Positions 23,663-32,788 of a stretch of DNA of 52,319 bases are shown here, piece after piece; positions within the stretch are counted from its first letter, which is position 1, and each line of letters starts with the position of its first letter. The stretch comes from DATCMU01 sp036563245 (lineage in GTDB: Bacteria; Pseudomonadota; Alphaproteobacteria; Rhizobiales; Devosiaceae). Below the pieces are notes generated by a model that ran no database searches, was not told the DNA's origin, and saw only the letters and a list, made by a program, of their open reading frames with translations. A program made the translations under genes and the position numbers. Location of the stretch: positions 1 to 52,319 of the forward strand of contig DATCMU010000023.1 of the NCBI GenBank assembly GCA_036563245.1. Direction: 5' to 3'.

Positions 23663-25033
23663 ATGAGACTGCTGATCGTTGGAGCCCTCGAAGGACAGCT
23701 CAGCACCGCCACCAGAATCGCCATGGATGGCGGCGCCAAGGTGGCGCACGCCGCCAGCGTCGAGATCGCCCTTGCGTCACTGCGCTCGGGCAAGGGCGCC
23801 GATCTGCTGCTGGTCGACGTGATGGCCGATATCGCTGGCCTGATCGCGGCGCTGGAGGCCGAGCGGATCCATGTCCCGCTGGTCGCCTGCGGCACCGAGA
23901 GCAATGCTGCGGCAGCGGTCAACGCGATCCGGGCCGGCGCCAAGGAATACATCCCCCTGCCCCCCGATGCCGAGTTGATCGCCGCGGTCATCGCCGCGGT
24001 GGCGCGCGAGCAGAGCGACTTGCTGTTCCGTGACCCGGCCATGGCACGGGTGGTCAAGCTGGCCGAGCAGATCGCCCCATCCGAGGCAAGCATCCTGGTG
24101 ACCGGGGAAAGCGGCACCGGCAAGGAAGTGATGGCGAAATTCCTGCATGCCCGCTCCCGCCGCGCTGGCAAGCCATTCGTCTCGGTGAACTGCGCCGCCA
24201 TTCCCGAGGCGCTGCTTGAATCCGAACTGTTCGGTCATGAGAAGGGCGCCTTCACCGGCGCGGTCGCCCGCCGCATCGGCAAGTTCGAGGAAGCCAGCGG
24301 CGGCACGCTGCTGCTTGACGAAATCTCTGAAATGGATATCCGCCTGCAGGCCAAGCTCTTGCGGGCCATCCAGGAGCGGCTGATCGACCGGGTTGGCGGC
24401 ACCCGCCCGGTTCCCGTGGACATCCGGATCATCGCCACGTCCAACCGCGACCTGGCTGTGGCGGTCCGCGAAGGCAGTTTCCGCGAAGACCTGCTGTTCC
24501 GGCTCAACGTGGTCAATCTCAAGCTGCCCGCATTGCGCGAGCGCCCGGGCGACATCGCCGCGCTGGCCGAGCACTTCGTCGCCAAATATGCCAAGGCCAA
24601 CGGGATGGGCGAGAGGGTCCTGTCCACAAAGGCCCTCGAGGAACTGATGCGCGCGCCCTGGCCGGGTAATGTGCGCGAACTCGAGAACACGCTGCACCGC
24701 GCGGTGCTCCTGTCATCGGGGAGGGTCATCGAGGCCGATGCGATCCTGATGCCGGATGGCTCCGGACTCTCGCACGCGCCGACGCCCGATGCCATCGCGC
24801 GCGGAGCGGCGGAAACGGCTGAAGCCGTGACCCGCGCCCTTGTCGGGCGAACAGTGGCCGAAGTCGAACGCGACCTGATCCTCGACACCCTCGATCACTG
24901 CCTTGGCAATCGGACGCACGCCGCGAACATCCTGGGCATTTCCATCCGCACACTGCGCAACAAGCTCAACCAGTACGCCGATGAAGGCGTGACGGTGCCC
25001 GGCCCGGGCGAGCAGCGCGTTTCGGCCGCCTAG
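23663..25033 (+). CDS. flbD: Sigma-54 activator FlbD
   Basis: 456 residues. An enhancer-binding protein that turns on late flagellar genes. The N-terminal receiver-like domain (LLLVDVMADIAGLI) is degenerate. The AAA+ domain shows GESGTGKE (Walker A), GAFTGAVARR (the sigma-54 contact loop), GGTLLLDEISEMD (Walker B), and RPGDIAALAEHF. The C-terminal Fis-type helix-turn-helix is NRTHAANILGISIRTLRNKL. It sits 19 bp after fliN, with GGAGAG as ribosome site. The strong sigma-54 promoter at 16945 is an obvious target. Confidence 0.93.
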   Translation: MRLLIVGALEGQLSTATRIAMDGGAKVAHAASVEIALASLRSGKGADLLLVDVMADIAGLIAALEAERIHVPLVACGTESNAAAAVNAIRAGAKEYIPLPPDAELIAAVIAAVAREQSDLLFRDPAMARVVKLAEQIAPSEASILVTGESGTGKEVMAKFLHARSRRAGKPFVSVNCAAIPEALLESELFGHEKGAFTGAVARRIGKFEEASGGTLLLDEISEMDIRLQAKLLRAIQERLIDRVGGTRPVPVDIRIIATSNRDLAVAVREGSFREDLLFRLNVVNLKLPALRERPGDIAALAEHFVAKYAKANGMGERVLSTKALEELMRAPWPGNVRELENTLHRAVLLSSGRVIEADAILMPDGSGLSHAPTPDAIARGAAETAEAVTRALVGRTVAEVERDLILDTLDHCLGNRTHAANILGISIRTLRNKLNQYADEGVTVPGPGEQRVSAA

Positions 25034-25042
25034 GCCGCGGCG

Positions 25043-27175
25043 ATGACGGATACCACCGGCCCCGAAAAAGGCCTGCCCCGTTTCTCAGGGTTCCCCAGCC
25101 TGAGGGAAATCACAGGGCTGCTCCGGCAGACCGACATTGTCATGGCGCTCGGCGTGATGGCGGTCATCGTCATCCTCATCCTGCCGATGCCGTCGGTGAT
25201 GCTGGACCTTCTGCTGGCCATCTCGATCGTCTTTTCGGTGCTGATCCTGATGACCGCCCTGTTCATTCAGGGGCCGCTCGAATTCTCGGCCTTTCCCACG
25301 GTGCTGCTGATCGCGGCCATGCTGCGGCTTGCGCTCAACCTCGCCTCGACCCGACTGATCCTGTCCAACGGCCACACGGGAACCGCTGCGGCCGGACACG
25401 TGATCGAGGCATTCGGCAATTTCGTGATGCGGGGCAATTTCGTCATCGGCATCATCGTCTTCATCATTCTCATCATCGTGAATTTCGTCGTCATCACCAA
25501 GGGATCGGGGCGCATCGCGGAAGTCGCGGCGCGCTTCACCCTCGACGCGATGCCCGGCAAGCAGATGGCCATCGACGCCGACCTTTCCGCCGGAATGATC
25601 GACGAGGACCAGGCCCGCCAGCGGCGCCGGACGCTGGAAGACGAAAGCGCCTTCTTCGGCGCGATGGACGGCGCGTCGAAATTCGTGCGTGGCGACGCGA
25701 TCGCGGGTTTGCTGATTACCTTCATCAACGTGATCGGCGGCATGATCATCGGTGTCGGGCAGCAGGGCATGAGCTTTGCCGCCGCGGGCAACAACTATAC
25801 GCTTCTCACGGTCGGCGATGGTCTTGTCAGCCAGATCCCGTCGCTGATCGTCTCCACCGCGGCGGGCCTGCTGGTTTCCAAGGCCGGGGTCACCGGCAGT
25901 GCCGACCAGGCACTGGCGCGTCAGTTCTCCGGCTATCCAAGGGCCCTGGGCATGTCCGCCGCCGTCATGGCGGTGATGGCGCTCCTGCCCGGCATGCCGG
26001 TCATTCCCTTCATCGGCATTGCCGCAGCCATGGGATATGCGGCGTATAGTGCGCGCCGGCGCAAGGCCGCCGAGCAGGCGCGCGAGGCGGCCCTGGCCAT
26101 GGCCAAGGCGGAAAAGGCAAACGCGGCCACCGAGGAAGCGCCAATCACCGACAGCCTCAAGATCGATGAGCTCAAGCTCGAACTCGGCTATGGGATCCTG
26201 CCCCTGGTGCGCGAGGACGAGAACGGCGCGGATCGGCTCACCGAGCAGATAAAGGCGCTGCGCCGGCAACTGGCGGCCGAACTCGGGTTCATCATGCCCG
26301 CGGTCCGCATTCTGGACAACATGCAGCTGCAGCCGGACAGCTACCGGATAAAGATCAAGGAAGTCGACGCGGGCGGTGGCCAGGTCCACGCCAGCCAGCT
26401 CATGGTGATGGACCCCATGGGCAACCCCATCGACCTGCCCGGCGATCACACGACCGAGCCCACTTTCGGGCTGCCGGCGACCTGGATCGACGTGGCGCTG
26501 CGCGACGAAGCCGAACTCAAGGGGCTGACCATTGTCGATCCTTCGACCGTGATTTCCACCCATCTCACCGAAGTGCTCAAGGCCAATGTCGCCGACCTGC
26601 TCAGCTACGCCAACGTGCAGTCGCTGCTTGCGGGCCTGCCCAAGGAACAGCAGAAACTGGTCGAGGACATCGTGCCGGGCCAGATCTCGATCTCGGGCAT
26701 CCAGCGGGTGCTGCAGGCGCTCCTGACCGAGCGCATCTCCATCCGCGACCTGCCCACGATCCTCGAAGGTATCGCCGAGATTGCCGGGCCGGGGCGCTCG
26801 CTGCAAATGGTCACCGAGCACGTCCGGACCCGGCTCGCCCGCCAGATCTGCGCCGCCAATCTGGGCGCCGACGGCAATCTGCCCCTCATCACGCTCTCCC
26901 CCCAATGGGAGCGCGATTTCGCCGAGGCAATGGTCGGCGATGGCGACGGGCGGCACCTCGCCATGGCCCCCTCACGGCTCCAGCAATTCATTTCCGGCGT
27001 CCAGACCGCCTTCGAGAACGCCGCCCGTATCGGCGAAATGCCGGTGCTGATCACCTCGCCCGGCATCCGCCCGCATGTTCGATCGATCATCGAGCGGTTC
27101 CGCCCGCAAACCGTAGTGATGAGCCAGAATGAGGTTCATCCAAGGATCCGGCTCAAGACCATAGGGAGCATCTGA
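25043..27175 (+). CDS. flhA: Flagellar export gate protein FlhA
   Basis: 710 residues, the family's usual length. A membrane component of the flagellar type III secretion gate. Eight hydrophobic segments occupy the first ~330 residues. The conserved FHIPEP-type region is seen in FPTVLLIAAMLRLALNLAST, and the cytoplasmic loop in RFTLDAMPGKQMAIDADLSA. The cytoplasmic domain includes PAVRILDNMQLQPDSYRIKI and EHVRTRLARQICAANLGADG. It starts 9 bp after flbD and is probably co-transcribed with it. Confidence 0.97.
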   Translation: MTDTTGPEKGLPRFSGFPSLREITGLLRQTDIVMALGVMAVIVILILPMPSVMLDLLLAISIVFSVLILMTALFIQGPLEFSAFPTVLLIAAMLRLALNLASTRLILSNGHTGTAAAGHVIEAFGNFVMRGNFVIGIIVFIILIIVNFVVITKGSGRIAEVAARFTLDAMPGKQMAIDADLSAGMIDEDQARQRRRTLEDESAFFGAMDGASKFVRGDAIAGLLITFINVIGGMIIGVGQQGMSFAAAGNNYTLLTVGDGLVSQIPSLIVSTAAGLLVSKAGVTGSADQALARQFSGYPRALGMSAAVMAVMALLPGMPVIPFIGIAAAMGYAAYSARRRKAAEQAREAALAMAKAEKANAATEEAPITDSLKIDELKLELGYGILPLVREDENGADRLTEQIKALRRQLAAELGFIMPAVRILDNMQLQPDSYRIKIKEVDAGGGQVHASQLMVMDPMGNPIDLPGDHTTEPTFGLPATWIDVALRDEAELKGLTIVDPSTVISTHLTEVLKANVADLLSYANVQSLLAGLPKEQQKLVEDIVPGQISISGIQRVLQALLTERISIRDLPTILEGIAEIAGPGRSLQMVTEHVRTRLARQICAANLGADGNLPLITLSPQWERDFAEAMVGDGDGRHLAMAPSRLQQFISGVQTAFENAARIGEMPVLITSPGIRPHVRSIIERFRPQTVVMSQNEVHPRIRLKTIGSI

Positions 27176-27374
27176 GCCTAAGGCATATTCTCGCCCGGCG
27201 GAGGTGCCGCCCAATTGCCAGCGGCGCGTTAATGTCCTGTTAGGCACCTGCGCAGCCGAGCGGGAACAACCACGCGAAATTAACGCGCTGGAACCCCGGC
27301 TGCGTTAGAACATATCGTATTGTTACTTTTGATTGTTCCAGTTTTCATGACTGCAATTTCAGGACTACGCAAGA

Positions 27375-28376
27375 ATGAGAAAGATTGCATTCCTTGATGG
27401 CCTGCCCGGGCATCTTGGCACGGACATTGTTACCCTTGGCCACATGATGGCGGAGACCGACCTTTTTTCGGATCGCGCCCTCGCCAACCTCATCGAATCC
27501 TATCCGCGCGATCAGGTCCTGGTCTCGCTTCTCGGACCGCAGGGAGCGGTGATTTCGGGCTGGTGCCGAACCGATCTGGCGGGTCTGAACGGGCGCAGCG
27601 TGCTGCAGGCGATCAGGGCCGGCTGCTATTGCATCAAGCTCGAGCACCTGGAGCGGCACGCACCGATCTACGGGGCACTGGTGACCGCGGGCTTCGACGA
27701 AATCGAACGCGCCACGCCGCGCCTGCGTGTCCTGCAGCGCGAATCCTCGCTGCTGATTTCGCCTCCCGGCGCGAGTTTCGCGTGCCACGCCGACGTACCG
27801 CTTGTGTGTCGTTGGCAAATGCGTGGCGAAAAGCAGATGTGGCTCTATCCTGCAGATCGGTTGCACAACTGGTCCCAGAGGCGCAGGGAAGCCATGATCG
27901 TGTCGGGTGTCGAAGCGCGCGTGGGCCAGGAAGCAGCATGGGACAGCGCCGCGACCCGCTATACGTTGCGCGCCGGCCGCGCAGTCTGCTGGCCGATCAA
28001 TGCCCCGCATCGCGCCATGAACGGGAGCGGCCTGAACGTATCGATTTCCTCCAAGTTCTTCACGCCGGAAACCTTGCGCATGCGCGACATCTACCTCGCC
28101 AATGCATACTTGCGCCGCTGGTTCGGCATCGCACCGGCAGCACCATCGGCTGACGGTGCCGGCAACGCCGCAAAGCGCCTGCTGGCAAAGGGCCTGGTCG
28201 CCATGGGGGTTCACCGTCCCCGAGCCAGGCGTCTGGGGGCGCCTCAACGATCGATCGCCCTGGTATCCGCACCGCATGAAACGGGGGCGCCCACATGCGG
28301 ACGCGCAACCGACCGGTCGCAACCCGCCAGCCTGCCTCATGTCTGTGCCGTCACCGCCTGCGCCGTGCGCCACTGA
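27375..28376 (+). CDS. Cupin/JmjC-like oxygenase-fold protein
   Basis: 333 residues. PGASFACHADVPLVCRWQMR contains an HxD pair, and PINAPHRAMNGSG supplies a second His, the metal facial triad of 2-oxoglutarate/JmjC-like cupins. GEKQMWLYP is the usual strand between them. The substrate is unknown; enzymes of this fold hydroxylate small molecules, peptides or sugars. The last ~60 residues look unlike the rest. From a GGGGG run at 28205-28209 codon usage favours the next frame, so a frameshift near the C-terminus is possible. It stands after flhA without tight coupling. Confidence 0.65.
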   Translation: MRKIAFLDGLPGHLGTDIVTLGHMMAETDLFSDRALANLIESYPRDQVLVSLLGPQGAVISGWCRTDLAGLNGRSVLQAIRAGCYCIKLEHLERHAPIYGALVTAGFDEIERATPRLRVLQRESSLLISPPGASFACHADVPLVCRWQMRGEKQMWLYPADRLHNWSQRRREAMIVSGVEARVGQEAAWDSAATRYTLRAGRAVCWPINAPHRAMNGSGLNVSISSKFFTPETLRMRDIYLANAYLRRWFGIAPAAPSADGAGNAAKRLLAKGLVAMGVHRPRARRLGAPQRSIALVSAPHETGAPTCGRATDRSQPASLPHVCAVTACAVRH

Positions 28377-28410
28377 AACTTTCAAGCCAAAGAGCCGCCC
28401 GAAACGAAAA

Positions 28411-28431
28411 ACGGCCTCCAATGGAGGCCGT
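28411..28431 (-). terminator. Intrinsic terminator for fliI-fliJ
   Basis: ACGGCCTCC (28411-28419) and GGAGGCCGT (28423-28431) form a perfect 9-bp stem with a 3-nt loop. On the minus strand the stem is followed by TTTTTCGTTT, the expected U-tract. It lies between the convergent cupin gene and fliJ. Confidence 0.8.
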
Positions 28432-28498
28432 CTTCAGGGCGGAAACCCGGCAGTGGGCAAGGCCGACGCAGGTCGTTCCCGAGGTCAGTCCGAAGCGA

Positions 28499-28909
28499 TC
28501 AGCGTCTGTGGCGGAGACGTCCCATCTCGTCGTATTCGGCCTGTTCGGCCTTGGCTTCGGCGCTGGCTTCGCGCTGGTGTTCGCGCTGGTCCAGAAGTTC
28601 CACCTTCTTGAGGTCTTCCACAGCCTCGGCGAGTTCGTCCTGGGCGGCCTCGAGTTTCTCGCGCATGTCATCGGCGGAGGCGATCAGGTTGTCGCGCCGC
28701 GTCATCGCCGCCTTGGCGAATGTCGAATAGGCGAAATGGGTGACATCCGTGATCCCGGTCTTTTGCTGCTCGATCTCGATCTGCTGGTCGAGTTCGCTCG
28801 CCATCCGCTCGAAATCGGCAATCATCATTTCGATCTGCGTCACCTGGCGACGCTTCTCGTCCACCTGGAACTTCTTGAGCCGGATCAAGCTCTGGCTGCG
28901 CGACTTCAT
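28499..28909 (-). CDS. fliJ: Flagellar export chaperone FliJ
   Basis: 136 residues, almost entirely coiled coil: MKSRSQSLIRLKKFQVDEKR, then long Glu/Gln/Lys-rich helices (MASELDQQIEIEQQK, AQDELAEAVEDLKKVELL). FliJ resembles an ATP-synthase stalk subunit and activates the FliI ATPase. ATG 28909 is chosen because AAGGAG lies 8 bp upstream. It begins 20 bp after fliI, in the same operon. Assignment rests on the pattern and the fliI neighbour. Confidence 0.85.
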   Translation of the reverse strand: MKSRSQSLIRLKKFQVDEKRRQVTQIEMMIADFERMASELDQQIEIEQQKTGITDVTHFAYSTFAKAAMTRRDNLIASADDMREKLEAAQDELAEAVEDLKKVELLDQREHQREASAEAKAEQAEYDEMGRLRHRR

Positions 28910-28929
28910 GACCTGCACTCCTTACCTCA

Positions 28930-30264
28930 TCAAGTCGTCGCCGACGCTTCCGCCTTCGCAACGATAGCCGAGAGCAGGGCATAGCCCTGTGCTATCGATG
29001 TCCGTTCTTCCCGGTCCTGGCTGAGAAATGCCTCAAGGTCCGGGTTGATGGCGATCGCGCGGTCAACCTTCGGATCCGATCCCTTCCGGTAAGCCCCCAG
29101 CCGGATCAGTTCCTCCATGTCGGCAAACACCGACAGATACTCCCGCGCCTTCTGCAGGACGGGCCGGAAATCCTCCGGCACGCATCCGGGCATGGTGCGC
29201 GAAATCGACCGGAGCACGTTTACCGCCGGATACCGTCCCCGTTCGGCAATGGCGCGCTCCATCACAATGTGCCCATCGAGGATGCCACGCACAGCATCAG
29301 CAATCGGTTCATTGTGATCATCACCTTCGACTAAAACGGTAAATAACCCGGTAATGGAACCGGAACCCGGAAGGCCCGGTCCAGCCCGTTCCAGAAGCCT
29401 CGGCAATTCCGAAAACACGGTCGGCGGGTAGCCTTTGGCGGTGGGCGGCTCCCCGATCGACAATCCGATCTCGCGCTGCGCCTGGGCGAACCGCGTCAGG
29501 CTGTCCATCATGCACAGGACCCTTTGCCCCCGGTCGCGGTAGTACTCGGCGAGCGTGAGGGTGAGATAGGCTGCCTGCCGCCGCATCAGGGCGCTTTCAT
29601 CGGATGTTGCGACCACCACCACCGCCTGCCTTATGCCGGCCTCGCCGAGATAGTCGGTGATGAATTCCTGGACCTCGCGCCCGCGCTCCCCGATCAGTCC
29701 GATCACCGCGACATCGACATCTGTGTTGCGCGCCAGCATCGACATCAGGACCGACTTGCCCACGCCCGACCCCGCGAAAATCCCCAGCCGCTGGCTTTCG
29801 CATACCGTGGTGAAGGTGTTGAGCGCCCTCACCCCCAGATCGAGCGGTTCGCCGACCCGCGCCCTTGTATGGGCGGCCAGCGGACGCGCCTTGAGCGCAT
29901 AGGCTGTTTCCCCGCGCGCCAGCGGCCCCTTGCCGTCTATCGGGCGCGCATTGGCGTCGATTACCCGTCCAAGCCAGCCTGGATCGGGATGCACCGCGCC
30001 GTCATGGCTGGCAAACACCGCCTTGCAGCCGAGCCGAACCCCTTCGAGCGGGCCGAATGGCAGGCACAGGGCATGGCCATCGCGGAAACCGATGATTTCG
30101 GTGACCAGGCGAGCCCCGGTTTGCGTCTCGATGGTGACCCGGCCGCCGACCCGCAGCTCGCTCACCGGACCCACGACCTCGATCAGCAGGCCCTGCACGG
30201 CGCGTACCCGGCCGAACACCTCGATCGCGTCGATTGCGCCGATATCGCCGATCAGTGACTTCAC
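28930..30264 (-). CDS. fliI: Flagellar export ATPase FliI
   Basis: 444 residues, F1-beta-like. It unfolds and delivers export substrates at the flagellar gate. GIFAGSGVGKSVLMSMLAR is the Walker A loop, IGLIGERGREVQEFI a conserved catalytic segment, CMMDSLTRFAQAQREI the Walker B region, and GYPPTVFSELPRLLERAG the FliI/YscN signature. It is first in the minus-strand fliI-fliJ operon. A TTAA-N7-TTAC element at 30301-30315 lies 37 bp upstream, a candidate CtrA box. Confidence 0.97.
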   Translation of the reverse strand: MKSLIGDIGAIDAIEVFGRVRAVQGLLIEVVGPVSELRVGGRVTIETQTGARLVTEIIGFRDGHALCLPFGPLEGVRLGCKAVFASHDGAVHPDPGWLGRVIDANARPIDGKGPLARGETAYALKARPLAAHTRARVGEPLDLGVRALNTFTTVCESQRLGIFAGSGVGKSVLMSMLARNTDVDVAVIGLIGERGREVQEFITDYLGEAGIRQAVVVVATSDESALMRRQAAYLTLTLAEYYRDRGQRVLCMMDSLTRFAQAQREIGLSIGEPPTAKGYPPTVFSELPRLLERAGPGLPGSGSITGLFTVLVEGDDHNEPIADAVRGILDGHIVMERAIAERGRYPAVNVLRSISRTMPGCVPEDFRPVLQKAREYLSVFADMEELIRLGAYRKGSDPKVDRAIAINPDLEAFLSQDREERTSIAQGYALLSAIVAKAEASATT

Positions 30265-30300
30265 GGGTTGGGGAACTCCGAATCGTTTGTTGGACCTACG

Positions 30301-30315
30301 GTAACCCCGCGTTAA
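30301..30315 (-). promoter_or_regulatory. CtrA box upstream of fliI
   Basis: Read on the minus strand, TTAACGCGGGGTTACC gives TTAA-N7-TTAC, close to TTAA-N7-TTAAC and similar to the box before fliF. Confidence 0.5.
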
Positions 30316-30326
30316 GGAAAAAAGGG

Positions 30327-30546
30327 TTAATGGCAGTATTGGAGTAAAATTTTTCCGAATTCCTCATGCTCCCCCTTTCCCCCTCCATGTTCCGCAAATC
30401 ACCGAGTCGCAAGAGTCGGTTAAGCTACCTTCTTAATGTTTTTTGTTAAGAAAGATAAAGGCGTTTTTCCCTTTTATTTCAGTGCGTTATATATTTTCGA
30501 ACCCTTCCGGCTTCGCATATTGCTCGGGCGAATTAAACTTTGTTAA
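30327..30546 (+). promoter_or_regulatory. A+T-rich TTAA cluster upstream of ctrA
   Basis: In this GC-rich genome TTAA occurs here six times: 30327, 30420, 30433, 30446, 30533 and 30543. Three are evenly spaced by 9 bp (30420-30449), and the last two are 6 bp apart (TTAAACTTTGTTAAC). CtrA autoregulates through TTAA-paired sites, but none here has exactly N7. The whole 391-bp gap 30265-30655 holds no gene and is likely the regulatory region of ctrA and fliI. Confidence 0.5.
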
Positions 30547-30655
30547 CTAATCGCGTCTAGGGTCGAATCATATCCAGTAGGGTTGGATCGGGTCATCGGC
30601 CACGCATGAGCCGAACCTGTGTTCCAGCAAGGAACCGACGTCTAAGGGGACAAGC

Positions 30656-31357
30656 ATGCGGGTACTGCTGATTGAGGACGATAGCGCCACCGCGCAGAGC
30701 ATCGAGCTGATGCTCAAGTCCGAAAGCTTCAACGTCTACACAACCGACCTTGGCGAGGAAGGTGTGGATCTGGGCAAGCTCTACGACTACGACATCATTC
30801 TTCTGGACCTGAACCTGCCCGACATGAGCGGATATGAGGTGCTGCGCACCCTGCGCGTCGCCAAGGTGCAGACGCCGATCCTGATCCTGTCCGGCCTCGC
30901 CGGTATCGAGGACAAGGTCCGCGGCCTCGGCTTCGGCGCTGACGATTACATGACCAAGCCCTTTCACAAGGATGAGCTGGTCGCCCGCATCCACGCCATT
31001 GTCCGCCGCTCCAAGGGCCACGCCCAGTCCGTGATCACCACCGGCGACCTGATCGTGAACCTCGACACCAAGACGGTGGAGGTCGGTGGCCAGCGCGTGC
31101 ATCTGACGGGCAAGGAATACCAGATGCTCGAATTGCTCTCGCTGCGCAAGGGCACGACCCTGACCAAGGAAATGTTCCTCAACCACCTCTATGGCGGCAT
31201 GGACGAGCCTGAGCTCAAGATCATCGACGTTTTCATCTGCAAGCTCAGAAAGAAGCTCTCTGTCGCAACCGGCGGCAAGAACTATATCGAGACCGTTTGG
31301 GGCCGCGGCTATGTGCTGCGCGAACCCGACGAGAACGAACTCTCCGAAAGCGCCTGA
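30656..31357 (+). CDS. ctrA: Cell-cycle master regulator CtrA
   Basis: 233 residues. An OmpR-family response regulator essential for cell-cycle and flagellar gene control. The phosphoacceptor is Asp51 (DIILLDLNLPDMSGYEVLR), with GADDYMTKPFHKDELVARI as the receiver end. The winged helix includes VHLTGKEYQMLELLSLRKGT and VFICKLRKKLS, then GRGYVLREP. These blocks are nearly invariant in alphaproteobacterial CtrA. The C-terminal tail, ENELSESA, ends in Ala, as needed for proteolysis in some species. chpT, its phosphotransferase, lies 0.7 kb downstream. Confidence 0.97.
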   Translation: MRVLLIEDDSATAQSIELMLKSESFNVYTTDLGEEGVDLGKLYDYDIILLDLNLPDMSGYEVLRTLRVAKVQTPILILSGLAGIEDKVRGLGFGADDYMTKPFHKDELVARIHAIVRRSKGHAQSVITTGDLIVNLDTKTVEVGGQRVHLTGKEYQMLELLSLRKGTTLTKEMFLNHLYGGMDEPELKIIDVFICKLRKKLSVATGGKNYIETVWGRGYVLREPDENELSESA

Positions 31358-31388
31358 CCCTTCCCTCTCCTGTCTCCGACGGCTCCCG

Positions 31389-31415
31389 CAAGCCCCGCGC
31401 AACCCGCGGGGCTTG
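31389..31415 (+). terminator. Terminator after ctrA
   Basis: CAAGCCCCGCG and CGCGGGGCTTG form a perfect 11-bp stem with a 5-nt loop, followed by TCGTTTGT. It lies 31 bp after the ctrA stop. Confidence 0.75.
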
Positions 31416-31541
31416 TCGTTTGTGCGAACGGCTTTCCAGATTGGCGTGGCGAGGGTTCGACAGCACGGCGCTGGTCCGGTCCGCGCCAGTTCAATGGCTG
31501 TCGCGGGCCAGATGCAAAGCCAGGAAGGGAATGGGTCCGGT

Positions 31542-31907
31542 CTAGTTGGCGACCAGGTCGAGGAACTTCGATTCCAGGATGTCGCGGTCGAACGGCTTCA
31601 TGCAGTACTGGTTGGCGCCGGCCTTCAGGGCCATAGCGATGTGCCCGACATCGTTCTCGGTTGTCAGGAAGACGATTTTCGGCTTTTCGCCGCCGACGAA
31701 CGAGCGCAACTGACGAAGGAATTCCAGCCCGTTCATGATCGGCATGCTGCTGTCGAGCAGGATGGCGTCCGGCATTTCCTTGCGGCACTTCTCGAAGGCT
31801 TCCTGTCCGTCTTCGGCCTCGTCGATCACGAAGTCGATATCCTCGAGGATGCGGCGCGCTACCCGGCGGATCACGCTGGAATCGTCGACCACGAGACAGG
31901 ATTTCAT
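31542..31907 (-). CDS. CheY-like single-domain response regulator
   Basis: 121 residues comprising one receiver domain. VVDDSSVIRRVARRIL holds the acidic pocket, AILLDSSMPIMNG the phosphoacceptor Asp52, FLTTEN the conserved Thr, and MKPFDRDILES the Lys. There is no output domain. It is neither a typical CpdR nor DivK by sequence, but resembles the CheY-like regulator often found beside chpT in Hyphomicrobiales. It lies 141 bp after chpT on the same strand and may accept phosphate from ChpT or act on the flagellar motor. Confidence 0.85.
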   Translation of the reverse strand: MKSCLVVDDSSVIRRVARRILEDIDFVIDEAEDGQEAFEKCRKEMPDAILLDSSMPIMNGLEFLRQLRSFVGGEKPKIVFLTTENDVGHIAMALKAGANQYCMKPFDRDILESKFLDLVAN

Positions 31908-32048
31908 GTTCCAAACTCCCCGATGCAGCCAGGTCCGCCCGGAACTGCCGAAGCATCATCGACCCGGTCGGCAACCGATACTGGCACCGCGCGCAAAGGC
32001 TCAGGCATGTTGCCGCAAATAGCGTTAAGGAACCGTTGAACGGCACCC

Positions 32049-32699
32049 TCAGGCCGCAGGTGCGGGCTCGGCGGTGAACACGAAGGTCTCGTCCTCGAGG
32101 CCGATCCTGAGCCCCATTCCCGTCATGCGCCCCAGAAGACCCGTGTAGAACGGCTGGATGCCACGGGCATCGACGCCTTCCTCGGGATTGCCGGCGATCA
32201 GGTCGGGCGCGCCTGACGGTATCAGGGTCTTGGGGCCTTTCGCCGTCAGCCGGAATCGCTCGCTGCCCGCCTCCCCGCTCACCTCCACGGTCACCAATCC
32301 GCCGCGCGGCACCGCGCTGGCCGCGATCAGCAGCATGTTCATCAGCAGCTTGGCCTTGTTCTTGGGCAGCAGCATTGGCGCCACCTGCCAGTCCAGGTCC
32401 GCCTTCTCGATGGCAAACAGCAGTTTGGCGACCCGCTCGCCCTCGCGCGTGTCGATATCGGTGCCCGCCGACGACGACGCGCCGAATGCGAGCCGAGCAT
32501 ATTCGAGCTTGGCGGAGGCCTGGCGCGCCGCATTGTTGATCAGGTCGCGCGCGAAGGGCGCCATTTCCGCCTGTGCGGGATCGGAGAGTGCCTCAAGGCC
32601 ATTGCCTATGGCGCCGACCGGGTTGATGAGGTCGTGGCATACCCGCGAGCACAGCATGGCGGCAAGGTCGTTGGCGCTCAGTTCGATGAGATCGGCCAT
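32049..32699 (-). CDS. chpT: Histidine phosphotransferase ChpT
   Basis: 216 residues from ATG 32699, preceded by a GGAG ribosome site. ChpT relays phosphate from CckA to CtrA and CpdR. CSRVCHDLINPVGAIGNGLE contains the phosphorylated His22 in the dimerisation helix. The C-terminal part has a degenerate histidine-kinase-like fold without ATP-binding boxes (MLLIAASAVPRGGLVTVEV, FYTGLLGRMTGMGL). The closeness of ctrA makes this the phosphorelay end of the CtrA pathway. Confidence 0.93.
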   Translation of the reverse strand: MADLIELSANDLAAMLCSRVCHDLINPVGAIGNGLEALSDPAQAEMAPFARDLINNAARQASAKLEYARLAFGASSSAGTDIDTREGERVAKLLFAIEKADLDWQVAPMLLPKNKAKLLMNMLLIAASAVPRGGLVTVEVSGEAGSERFRLTAKGPKTLIPSGAPDLIAGNPEEGVDARGIQPFYTGLLGRMTGMGLRIGLEDETFVFTAEPAPAA

Positions 32700-32788
32700 A
32701 GGTGTCTCCGGGGGAGGTTGTGCGAGAGAATCAGTCCCGGTCAACTTTACCCGCTCAAGCCGATCCGGCAACCGCGCGCGCCTTGTGG

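Noticed and set aside
25085..26956. 623-residue minus-strand frame opposite flhA
   Set aside because: GC-rich codon shadow; flhA is intact and unmistakable.
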